The notes beneath the pieces are model-generated. The model was not told the origin of the DNA. It saw nothing but the letters and a program-made list of their open reading frames with translations, and searched no databases. DNA of 28,129 nt from JAJZRV01 sp027442615 (GTDB lineage Bacteria; Pseudomonadota; Gammaproteobacteria; Burkholderiales; Ferrovaceae), in NCBI GenBank assembly GCA_027442615.1, contig DAIBBI010000058.1, positions 1 to 28,129 of the forward strand, read 5' to 3'. The position numbers and the translations under genes were made by a program. Shown one piece after another: positions 16,301-23,157 of this stretch (position 1 is its first letter; each line of letters starts with the position of its first letter).

Positions 16301-17380
16301 ATGAAGATCACCATCGAGCCGGAATACCTTTTGGCCGGGAGTCCGGCCTCCAGTCAGTTCGTTCCCTTCTCGCGTGCCCTGCGCCTGCTGCTTGCCATCG
16401 AGTCCTCGCGCAACATGAAGGAGGCGAGTGCGGCCGAAGGGCTGTCCTATCGCCATGCCTGGAACCTCATCGAGGAGCTGCAAAAGGCCCTGGGGGGGGC
16501 GGTCCTGGAAACGGCTCCGGGCCGGGGCTCGCGCCTGACCGAGTTGGGCCAGCGGCTGGTATGGGCGGAAAAGCGCACGCGAGCGCGCCTGGGGCCCCTG
16601 CTGGACAGCATCAGTTCGGAAATCAGCGAAGACATCGAGGCCATCATGAGCCGGGCCCGGCGCGTGGTGCGCATGTACGCCAGCCACGGCTTTGCGGTGG
16701 CCACCCTGTACGAGCGCCTGCAGCGCGAAGGGATTCCGCTGGACCTGAACTATCGCGGCAGCGCCGAGTCGCTGGAATCCTTTCATCGCCAGGTGTGCGA
16801 CGTGGCGGGGTTTCACGTGCCCATCGGCGCCCTGGAAAAGACCGTGTTCGGCAGGATCCAGAAATTGTTTTCTCCCGATTCCCGCCTCATCAACCTCGCC
16901 ACGCGACGCCAGGGATTGATGGTGGCCAAGGGCAACCCCAAGAACATCTGGGCCCTGCCTGACCTCTTGCGCCCGGAAATCCTCTTCGTCAACCGCCAGC
17001 CGGGTTCGGGCACGCGCAGCATCCTGGAAATGCTGTTCGCCCAGCAGAACATCGAGCCCAAGCACATCAATGGTTACGACAACGTGGAGTTCACCCATGC
17101 GGCCATCGGCGCCTACATCGCCAGCGGCAAGGCGGACGTGGGCATGGGGGTGGAGACGGGGGCGCGCAAGTTCGACCTCGACTTCGTGCCGATCCTGACC
17201 GAGCGGTATTTTTTCGTGTGCCGGGAGTCCCTGCTGACGGATGCGCGCTTCATGCCGATCCTGGAAATTCTGCAGTCCTCGGTGTTTCATAGCGAGGTGG
17301 ATACGGTTGCAGGCTATGATGCCACCAATACCGGCCTGATCCAGACCGTGGCAGAGGCCTTTCCTTTCGGGAGCGTGTAA
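16301..17380 (+). CDS. fdsR: ModE/LysR-like transcriptional regulator with substrate-binding domain (FdsR type)
   Basis: This 359-residue protein has two parts. Residues about 20-85 form a ModE/LysR-type winged helix-turn-helix (LRLLLAIESSRNMKEASAAEGLSYRHAWNLIEEL with LTELGQRLV). Residues about 115-350 resemble the PBP-like periplasmic-type binding domain of COG1910 (FVNRQPGSGTRSILEML, IASGKADVGMGVET, LDFVPILTERYFFVC). It is transcribed divergently from fdsG, the position of FdsR in Cupriavidus, where that protein controls formate dehydrogenase in response to formate. The ligand here (formate, molybdate or other) cannot be told from sequence. The ATG at 16301 has no Shine-Dalgarno; TAACC directly precedes it. 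Confidence 0.85.
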   Translation: MKITIEPEYLLAGSPASSQFVPFSRALRLLLAIESSRNMKEASAAEGLSYRHAWNLIEELQKALGGAVLETAPGRGSRLTELGQRLVWAEKRTRARLGPLLDSISSEISEDIEAIMSRARRVVRMYASHGFAVATLYERLQREGIPLDLNYRGSAESLESFHRQVCDVAGFHVPIGALEKTVFGRIQKLFSPDSRLINLATRRQGLMVAKGNPKNIWALPDLLRPEILFVNRQPGSGTRSILEMLFAQQNIEPKHINGYDNVEFTHAAIGAYIASGKADVGMGVETGARKFDLDFVPILTERYFFVCRESLLTDARFMPILEILQSSVFHSEVDTVAGYDATNTGLIQTVAEAFPFGSV

Positions 17381-17384
17381 GCAC

Positions 17385-17750
17385 ATGGATTTCAACGTAT
17401 TGGGCAGCCCCCTCATTCCCTGCTCCATGAACCCCAAGACCGGGTTTTACCGCGACGGCTGTTGTCGCACGGGCCCGGAGGACGTGGGGCGGCATACGGT
17501 GTGCGTGGTGCTGACCAGAGAATTTCTGGTCTTCAGCAAGGCGCGCGGCAACGACCTGAGTACCCCGCAGCCGGCCTTTGGGTTTCCGGGATTGAAGGAG
17601 GGCGAGCGCTGGTGCCTGTGCGCGGCACGGTGGCAGGAGGCCCTGGAATTTGGCATGGCCCCTTATGTCGTCCTGGAGTCCACCCATCACAAGGCGCTTG
17701 AGGTCATTGCCCTGGAGGATCTGCAGCACCATGCTTTCAAGGTGCACTGA
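17385..17750 (+). CDS. DUF2237 family protein
   Basis: This 121-residue protein is recognised by the conserved DUF2237 (COG3651) pattern: NVLGSPLIPCS, KTGFYRDGCCRTGPEDVGRH, LVFSKARGNDLSTP, FGFPGLKEGERWCLCAARW and VVLESTHHKALEV. Several cysteines (C13, C26, C27, C40, C77 and C79) are in conserved positions. No biochemical function is established for the family as far as I know. The start at 17385 has a GGGAG ribosome-binding site overlapping the fdsR 3' end; fdsR stops 4 bases before. Co-transcription with fdsR and the following gene is likely. Confidence 0.92.
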   Translation: MDFNVLGSPLIPCSMNPKTGFYRDGCCRTGPEDVGRHTVCVVLTREFLVFSKARGNDLSTPQPAFGFPGLKEGERWCLCAARWQEALEFGMAPYVVLESTHHKALEVIALEDLQHHAFKVH

Positions 17751-17753
17751 TCC

Positions 17754-18896
17754 ATGCGGTTGCAGGTACTGGAATCGTTGGCGGAGGTGGCTCCCGCCCA
17801 GTGGAACCGCCTGGCGGGAAGCTCACCCGCCCTGCAGCATGCATTTCTGCACGCCCTGCACGAAAGCGGCGCCGCTGCGCCCGAAACCGGATGGACCCCG
17901 CGCTACCTCACTGCATGGGAGGAGGGGGTGCTGGTGGGTGCATTGCCCGCCTACGAAAAAAACCACTCCTATGGCGAGTTCGTGTTCGACTGGGCCTGGG
18001 CCGAGGCCTACCAGCGCGCGGGGCGGCGCTACTATCCCAAGCTGTTGGTGGCCATTCCCTTCACCCCCATTCCAGGGCCGCGCATCCTGGCAGGCGACCC
18101 CGAGGTGCGGCGCGCCCTGGTGCGGGGACTCGAGGCCCTGCGCGAGGCACTCGATGCCTCCTCGGTGCACGTACTTTTTCCCCTGGAAGTCGATTGGCCT
18201 GATTTTCTTGCGGCAGGCTTGCACCTGCGCGAAGGCGTGCAGTTTCATTGGCATAACGCGGGCTATGCCGACTTCGACGCGTTCCTCGCCACCCTCAATC
18301 ACGACAAGCGCAAAAAGATCAAGCAGGAACGCCGCCGCATTGCAGAAGCAGGCGTGACCTTTGAATGGCGCGTGGGGGAGGATATCCGCGAGGAGGACTG
18401 GCTGTTCTTTGAGCGCTGCTACCGCAACACCTATCGTGAACACCGCTCGACGCCCTACCTCAACCGCGATTTCTTTTTCCGCCTGGGGCGCGACATGGGT
18501 GGGCAGGTTTGCCTGATCGTGGCGCTGCGCGACGGCCGTCCTATCGCCAGTGCACTTAACCTGTGGGGGGGCGGTCGCGCCTACGGGCGCTACTGGGGGG
18601 CGCTGGAATATGTGCCGGGCCTGCACTTTGAAACCTGCTATTACCAGTCCATTGCCTTTTGTATTGCGCGGGGCATCGCGGTATTCGAGGGTGGTGCGCA
18701 GGGAGAGCATAAGCTCGCGCGGGGCTTGATGCCGGTGCGCACGGTGTCGCTGCATCGCATGGCGGATGAAGGATTTGCCGAGGCCATCAACCGGTTTTTA
18801 AAGCGCGAGGCGCTGGGCATCGAGCACTACCGCCAGGAGCTCGAAGAGCATGCCCCTTATCGCCTGGAGGCTGGCGACTCAACGGGGAGCGTGTAG
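17754..18896 (+). CDS. FemAB/GNAT-like N-acyltransferase, DUF482 (COG3146)
   Basis: This 380-residue protein belongs to the family often named 'peptidoglycan biosynthesis protein' or GNAT-like (PF04339). Recognisable segments are GSSPALQHAFLHALHESG near the N-terminus, KNHSYGEFVFDWAWAEAY, KLLVAIPFTPIPGPRIL, NHDKRKKIKQERRR (basic stretch about residues 184-197), YRNTYREHRSTPYL and the C-terminal FEGGAQGEHKLARGLMPV. The fold is a double GNAT/FemAB acyltransferase; the substrate is not known. It has no signal peptide or membrane helix. It begins 3 bases after the DUF2237 stop and overlaps the convergent thioesterase-like gene by 18 bases. Confidence 0.9.
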   Translation: MRLQVLESLAEVAPAQWNRLAGSSPALQHAFLHALHESGAAAPETGWTPRYLTAWEEGVLVGALPAYEKNHSYGEFVFDWAWAEAYQRAGRRYYPKLLVAIPFTPIPGPRILAGDPEVRRALVRGLEALREALDASSVHVLFPLEVDWPDFLAAGLHLREGVQFHWHNAGYADFDAFLATLNHDKRKKIKQERRRIAEAGVTFEWRVGEDIREEDWLFFERCYRNTYREHRSTPYLNRDFFFRLGRDMGGQVCLIVALRDGRPIASALNLWGGGRAYGRYWGALEYVPGLHFETCYYQSIAFCIARGIAVFEGGAQGEHKLARGLMPVRTVSLHRMADEGFAEAINRFLKREALGIEHYRQELEEHAPYRLEAGDSTGSV

Positions 18897-19292
18897 GCGC
18901 GCCAGGAATTTGTCGCGCTGGATGACATGGCGCTGATGCCGTCCCCGCGAAATGACGGCCACCCCGTCATGGGCTTCCACCGTGAACACCAGGCGTTTTC
19001 CATCCACCTCCACCAGTTCCACCGTGGCCGTGACTTCCCGCCCGGGCGGTGTCGCCGCCTCGTGGCTGACGTCGATGTGGGTGCCCAGCGTCATCTCGTG
19101 GGGCCAGTCCAGATGCGGGTTGATGGCCCTGATGCAGGCCCATTCCAGAAATCCCACCATGAACCCGGTGGCAAACACTTCGGGCATGACCACAAATTCC
19201 GGTGCTTCCGGGTAGAGGGCCGGCACCGTCTTGCTGGAAGGCACGGTAAAGGTATGGGTGGCGCGAATGCCGGGGCGCAGGGTGTCTTTCAT
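18879..19292 (-). CDS. Thioesterase of the fluoroacetyl-CoA thioesterase (FlK-like) type, hotdog fold
   Basis: This 137-residue single-domain hotdog protein has motifs VFATGFMVGFLEWACIRAINPHL and GTHIDVSHEAATPPGREVTATVELVEVDG. The FlK catalytic residues described in Streptomyces cattleya are Thr42, Glu50 and His76; here T42, E50 and H77 fall in the matching places, so a functional thioesterase is likely. The physiological acyl-CoA is unknown; in bacteria without organofluorine metabolism these proteins probably remove small inhibitory acyl-CoAs. Its ATG overlaps the GST stop by 4 bases and has a strong GGGAAGGGAG ribosome-binding site within the GST 3' end. Confidence 0.85.
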   Translation of the reverse strand: MKDTLRPGIRATHTFTVPSSKTVPALYPEAPEFVVMPEVFATGFMVGFLEWACIRAINPHLDWPHEMTLGTHIDVSHEAATPPGREVTATVELVEVDGKRLVFTVEAHDGVAVISRGRHQRHVIQRDKFLARLHAPR

Positions 19293-20011
19293 GAGGCGCT
19301 CCCTTCCCTGGAGGGCGAGAGGACCGCCGCGGTCTGTCCAAACAGGATCTTTTTGGCGTCTTCGCTGACGGTGGGCGCGGTGTTGACGGCCTTGGCCTTC
19401 TCATAAGCCCGTACCGTTCCCGGTCGTGCGGCGATGGTTTCAAACCAGCGCTTCAGGTGGGGAAAATCGTTGAGGTCCTGACCCTGCCGTTGGTGCGGCA
19501 CGATCCAGGGATACGCCGCCATGTCGGCAATGGAGTATTGCGCGCCAGCCACAAAGGGGCGATCGGCAAGGCGTCGGTCGAGCACGCCGTAAAGCCGGTT
19601 GGTTTCGTTGACGTAGCGGTTGATGGCATAGGGAATGACTTCGGGTGCGTACTGTTTGAAGTGGTGGTTTTGCCCCAGCATGGGTCCCAGCCCTCCCATC
19701 TGCCAGAACAGCCACTGCAGCACTTCCGCGCGGCCGCGCAGGTCGGTGGGGATGAAGCGGCCGGTCTTTTCGGCAAGATAGAGCAGGATGGCGCCGGACT
19801 CGAAGAGCGAGAGCGGGGCGCCGCCATCCGCCGGTTCATGGTCCACCAGGGCGGGAATGCGGTTGTTGGGGGCGATGGCCAGAAACTCGGGCTTGAATTG
19901 ATCGCCGATGCCGATGTTGACGGGAATGAGGCGGTAGGGCAGCCCTGCCTCCTCCAGAAACATCGTGATCTTGTGACCGTTGGGGGTGGTCCAGTAGTAG
20001 AGGTCGAGCAT
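19289..20011 (-). CDS. yfcG: Glutathione S-transferase, YfcG-type disulfide-bond reductase
   Basis: This 240-residue cytoplasmic protein matches E. coli YfcG closely over its length: TTPNGHKITMFLEEAGLPYRL at the N-terminus, FLAIAPNNRIPALVDHEPADGG, LSLFESGAILLYLAEKTGRF, LQWLFWQMGGLGPMLGQNHHF and YSIADMAAYPW. YfcG is a nu-class GST with disulfide reductase activity that binds two glutathiones and uses Thr9 and Asn11; T9 and N11 are both present here. It lies 27 bases after the nitronate monooxygenase gene and overlaps the thioesterase gene, so it is likely part of the same transcript. Confidence 0.93.
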   Translation of the reverse strand: MLDLYYWTTPNGHKITMFLEEAGLPYRLIPVNIGIGDQFKPEFLAIAPNNRIPALVDHEPADGGAPLSLFESGAILLYLAEKTGRFIPTDLRGRAEVLQWLFWQMGGLGPMLGQNHHFKQYAPEVIPYAINRYVNETNRLYGVLDRRLADRPFVAGAQYSIADMAAYPWIVPHQRQGQDLNDFPHLKRWFETIAARPGTVRAYEKAKAVNTAPTVSEDAKKILFGQTAAVLSPSREGSAS

Positions 20012-20038
20012 GGTGGCGTACTCACAGGCGAAAGCCTG

Positions 20039-21223
20039 TTAATGTACACCAAGCGGCATTGCGCCTCCCAGCAGTCGTTCCAGCAGCTCGCGCACGCTGC
20101 GAATCTGGTCGCCAAACGGAAGCGTGCCCGACCCCGAGAAAAACAAGCCCTTCTTGACGTCGCCGCGCAGGGCCGCAGCCAATTGCGTATCAATGCAGAA
20201 CTGGCCCCACTCGCTTTTGCCGTCGCGCAGGCCGCATTGGGCCAGGCAATCGAACAGCATGGTGCAGCGTGATTTGTGCCGGGCCACGGATTTGAGCTTG
20301 TCCTCAAACTTGAGGTAATTCCGGAGCCAGGGGGTGGCCACTGCGCGTGCCGGCAATCCCGCCACGCTGGTAAAGGTGACCAGGTCCTCGGCTTTCGCCT
20401 CGGCCAGTACTTTCTTGAAGTTGGGGTGGGCGTCGCACTCTTCCGTCACCGCAAAGGGGGTGCCCAGCTGCACGCCGTCGGCCCCCAGGGCCTGCAGCCG
20501 CAGGATGTCTTCATGGGTGCGGATGCCGCCTGCTGCGATGAGCGGAATCTGCCCCTCGAGCCCTGCCGTCCTGAAGAACGCCAGGGTCTCCGGGATGACC
20601 TGTTCAAAGTCAAAACGCGCGTTGCCCAAATCGTCTACCCGCGCCGCCCCCAGATGTCCGCCGGCATGATTGGGATGTTCGATCACGATGGCGTCGGGCA
20701 GGCGTTTCTTGCGCTCCCATTTCTTGACGATGAGTTGAATGCCGCGCGCATCGGACAGGATGGGGATCAGGGCCACCTGGGGATGATCCTGCGCGAGGTC
20801 GGGCAGGTCGAGTGGCAACCCCGCCCCCACCACCAGGGCATCGATGCCGGATTGCAGGGATTGTTCCACATAGTGCGCGTATTCGCTCACCGCGCGCATG
20901 ATGTTGACGGCCAGCATGCCCCGCCCCTGGGACAGGACGCGCGCGGCCTCGATTTCGCGGTGCAGCGCCTCGCGATTGGCGGCATCCACGATGGCGCGCG
21001 CTTCGGGCGAGTTGCGCAGGCCGCGGGTGCGCTCCAGGAGGTCGGGGTGATGATGGCGCAGGTCAATGGAAGAAATGGTGCCCAACCCGCCTTGTGCCGC
21101 CACGGTGCCCGCCAGGCGATGTGCCGAGACGCCCACGCCCATGCCGCCCTGCGCGATGGGTAGCAGCGTGCGGCCCTTCAGGATCAAAGGTCGCAGCCCA
21201 CTGGTTTGCAGCAATTGCATCAT
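20039..21223 (-). CDS. Nitronate monooxygenase (2-nitropropane dioxygenase family)
   Basis: This FMN enzyme of the 2-nitropropane dioxygenase/nitronate monooxygenase family oxidises nitronates to carbonyl compounds and releases nitrite. From the ATG at 21223 (AGGGGAAG ribosome-binding site) it has 394 residues. Motifs: LPIAQGGMGVGVS (21-33), the HPNHAGGHLG segment with the probable catalytic His at 190, LIAAGGIRTHEDI (228-240) and GADGVQLGTPF (248-258). The C-terminal tail contains a cysteine group (SRCTMLFDCLAQCGL) seen in some proteobacterial members. A longer frame to 21352 is rejected because it overlaps the HPP-CBS gene. A perfect FNR-type palindrome lies 55-68 bases upstream of the start. 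The true substrate is not proven by sequence. Confidence 0.85.
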   Translation of the reverse strand: MMQLLQTSGLRPLILKGRTLLPIAQGGMGVGVSAHRLAGTVAAQGGLGTISSIDLRHHHPDLLERTRGLRNSPEARAIVDAANREALHREIEAARVLSQGRGMLAVNIMRAVSEYAHYVEQSLQSGIDALVVGAGLPLDLPDLAQDHPQVALIPILSDARGIQLIVKKWERKKRLPDAIVIEHPNHAGGHLGAARVDDLGNARFDFEQVIPETLAFFRTAGLEGQIPLIAAGGIRTHEDILRLQALGADGVQLGTPFAVTEECDAHPNFKKVLAEAKAEDLVTFTSVAGLPARAVATPWLRNYLKFEDKLKSVARHKSRCTMLFDCLAQCGLRDGKSEWGQFCIDTQLAAALRGDVKKGLFFSGSGTLPFGDQIRSVRELLERLLGGAMPLGVH

Positions 21224-21275
21224 CAACTTCCCCTCTCCAGGACCGGTGGAGGTTGCGCTTTTTTGCCGGATTTTG

Positions 21276-21293
21276 TTTTGATCTAGATCAAAA
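21276..21293. promoter_or_regulatory. FNR/ANR-type binding site upstream of the nitronate monooxygenase gene
   Basis: TTTTGATCTAGATCAAAA is an 18-bp perfect palindrome whose core TTGAT-CTAG-ATCAA (21278-21291) is the exact FNR/ANR consensus (TTGAT-N4-ATCAA). It overlaps the stop codon of the HPP-CBS gene and lies 55-68 bases upstream of the nitronate monooxygenase ATG. If it acts at -41.5, transcription would begin near 21243. No clear -10 is visible there, so the exact promoter is uncertain. Confidence 0.7.
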
Positions 21294-22478
21294 ACGAGGG
21301 GAAAGAGGCGCCTGGGGGACTCCCAGTGCCATCTGTTTATAGAGTGCGGCATTGATGTCCGAGGGGGTCACGATGCCCACCACGCGCCGGCCCTCGTCCA
21401 CCACCGGGATGTGGTGCACGGCCTTTTCTGCGAGCACATGCACCAGTTCGAGGATGGGCGTGTCCGCCCGTGCCGTGAAAACGGCCTCCGTCATGATCTG
21501 ACCCACCACTTCCGCCTTGTCCGAATGGGTGCCGGGGGTGCGCCGCAAAAGGTCGCGCAGGCGCACGCCCAGTGCGGGAAGCGGCGGATGGTCCATGGCC
21601 TTCAGAAAGTCCGTGAGGGTGACGATGCCCAGCAGGCGTCCGAAGGGATCCACCACGGGCAGGGCGCGGATCCGGTGCAGGCTCAACTCGGCCCAGGCTT
21701 CATCGAGCCCGGTGCTGAATGCCACGGTGATGAGGTCGCGCGACATGATGTCGCCGCAAGTCAGACCCACATGGCGCCGGAAGGCATGGTCCACCGCCAG
21801 GTTATACAGCTCCACCAGTTCGCCTTCCTGCACGTCCACGAAGGCATCGCGCGCCTTGAAGGCGTATTCCAGATCCTCGTGGGTCAGTCCCATGCGCTGC
21901 TCGGGCAGGGCGTCCTGGGTGAGGTGCGGATTTTTGGCCGCGGCCGCCGCGTGCCAGGGGTAGCGCCGGCGCAGCAGCAGGTTGTTGATGAGCAGGGCCA
22001 GGAGCAACATCAGCAGCACGTTTGCGACCACGGCCAGCGACAGGCGATGCAACGCGTCCGGGGTCTGGGGTGCGGCCAGCACCATCATCAGGGGAACGGC
22101 CCCACCGGGGGGATGGATGCAGTTGAAGCGGGCCATCAGCCAGATGGTGGCGGCCACGGCGAACGCGGCTGCAAGCGGTGGAGATGGAACCAGGATGAGC
22201 GCAACAAAACCGCTCAGGGTGCCAAACAGGTAGCTGCCCAGCACGGACCAGGGGGCCGCCACGGGACTGTGTGGCAACGCAAAGAGGATGACGGTGCTGG
22301 CACCCACAGGGGCCACCAGCCAATGCGGCCCCAGCGGAAACCCGTGCAGCAGGAAGCCCGCGGCAGCCACGAAGATCAGGGCGCCCAGCGTGGAGCGCCA
22401 GCGCTCGGCGGCGGACAGGGGCTGCGCGTCAATGTCAAAAAATGCGCGCAGGGCGCTTTTGAAATCATTCATCATCAT
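21288..22478 (-). CDS. HPP family membrane protein fused to a CBS-domain pair
   Basis: From the ATG at 22478 the protein has 396 residues. Residues about 30-185 contain four to five membrane segments and the signature CIHPPGGAVPL (HPP at 122-124). Residues about 230-385 are two CBS domains (IMSRDLITVAFSTGLDEAW to GIVTLTDFLKAM, and IMTEAVFTARADTPILELV to GIVTPSDINAAL), which usually bind adenine nucleotides and gate the attached domain. Plastid HPP proteins have been reported as nitrite transporters, so nitrite movement is a reasonable guess given narL is 2 bases upstream. No Shine-Dalgarno is visible, suggesting coupling to narL. ATGs at 22475 and 22472 are alternative starts. Confidence 0.88.
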   Translation of the reverse strand: MMMNDFKSALRAFFDIDAQPLSAAERWRSTLGALIFVAAAGFLLHGFPLGPHWLVAPVGASTVILFALPHSPVAAPWSVLGSYLFGTLSGFVALILVPSPPLAAAFAVAATIWLMARFNCIHPPGGAVPLMMVLAAPQTPDALHRLSLAVVANVLLMLLLALLINNLLLRRRYPWHAAAAAKNPHLTQDALPEQRMGLTHEDLEYAFKARDAFVDVQEGELVELYNLAVDHAFRRHVGLTCGDIMSRDLITVAFSTGLDEAWAELSLHRIRALPVVDPFGRLLGIVTLTDFLKAMDHPPLPALGVRLRDLLRRTPGTHSDKAEVVGQIMTEAVFTARADTPILELVHVLAEKAVHHIPVVDEGRRVVGIVTPSDINAALYKQMALGVPQAPLSPRF

Positions 22479-22480
22479 GA

Positions 22481-23149
22481 TCAGCGCGACGACAGTCCGT
22501 TGGTGACGGCCCACACCGCCGCCTCCAGCCGGGAGTGGAACTTCAGCTTTTTGAGCAGGTTGCGAATGTGCACCTTGACGGTACTTTCCATGATGTCCAG
22601 TTCGCGTGCGATGAGTTTGTTGGACAGTCCCTGGGCCAGGTAGCGCAAAATGGTCTGTTCGCGTTCGGTCAGTTCGGCAGGATTAGGCGAGCGCATCAGG
22701 GTTTCCTGGCGCAGTGCGGTAGCCAGCAGGGTGGTCAGTCCTTCGCTGATGACGGTCTTGCCGAACAGCGCTTCTTCCAGGTGGCGCAGCATGTCTTCGG
22801 GCTCGGTGTCCTTCAGGAGGTAGCCGTCGGCCCCGGCGCGAATGGCAGAGATCAGGTCGTGCGAATCGTCCGACACCGTGAGGATGATGATGCGGCTTTC
22901 GATGCCCTGGGCGCGCATGTGCTGCAAGGTGCTGATGCCGTCCTTTCCCCCTTTCATGTTGAGGTCGAGCAGGATCAAGTCGGGATCCAGGGCAAGCGCC
23001 TTGGCGATGCCTTCGTCGCCATTTTCGGCCTCCCCCACGGGCTGCAGGTGGGCGGTGGAGGACAGCAACTCCAGAACGCCTTTGCGAAACAGGGGGTGAT
23101 CGTCGATCACCAGCACGGTGGCGTTGGGTGTGGGGGCAGGTTGGGACAT
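22481..23149 (-). CDS. narL: Nitrate/nitrite response regulator NarL
   Basis: This 222-residue response regulator has a receiver domain with D16/D17 (VIDDHPLFRKG), phosphoacceptor D62 (LLDLNMKGGKDG) and K113 (GYLLKDTEPED), followed by a LuxR-type helix-turn-helix (LTEREQTILRYLAQGLSNKLIARELDIMESTVKVHIRNLLKKLKFHSRLEAAVW). The segment ESTVKVH followed by LLKKLKFHSRLEAAVW is characteristic of NarL/NarP. It activates or represses anaerobic respiration genes on nitrate or nitrite signalling by NarX. The start lies 8 bases after the narX stop with no Shine-Dalgarno, so coupled translation is likely. Confidence 0.94.
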   Translation of the reverse strand: MSQPAPTPNATVLVIDDHPLFRKGVLELLSSTAHLQPVGEAENGDEGIAKALALDPDLILLDLNMKGGKDGISTLQHMRAQGIESRIIILTVSDDSHDLISAIRAGADGYLLKDTEPEDMLRHLEEALFGKTVISEGLTTLLATALRQETLMRSPNPAELTEREQTILRYLAQGLSNKLIARELDIMESTVKVHIRNLLKKLKFHSRLEAAVWAVTNGLSSR

Positions 23150-23157
23150 GGGCGGGC

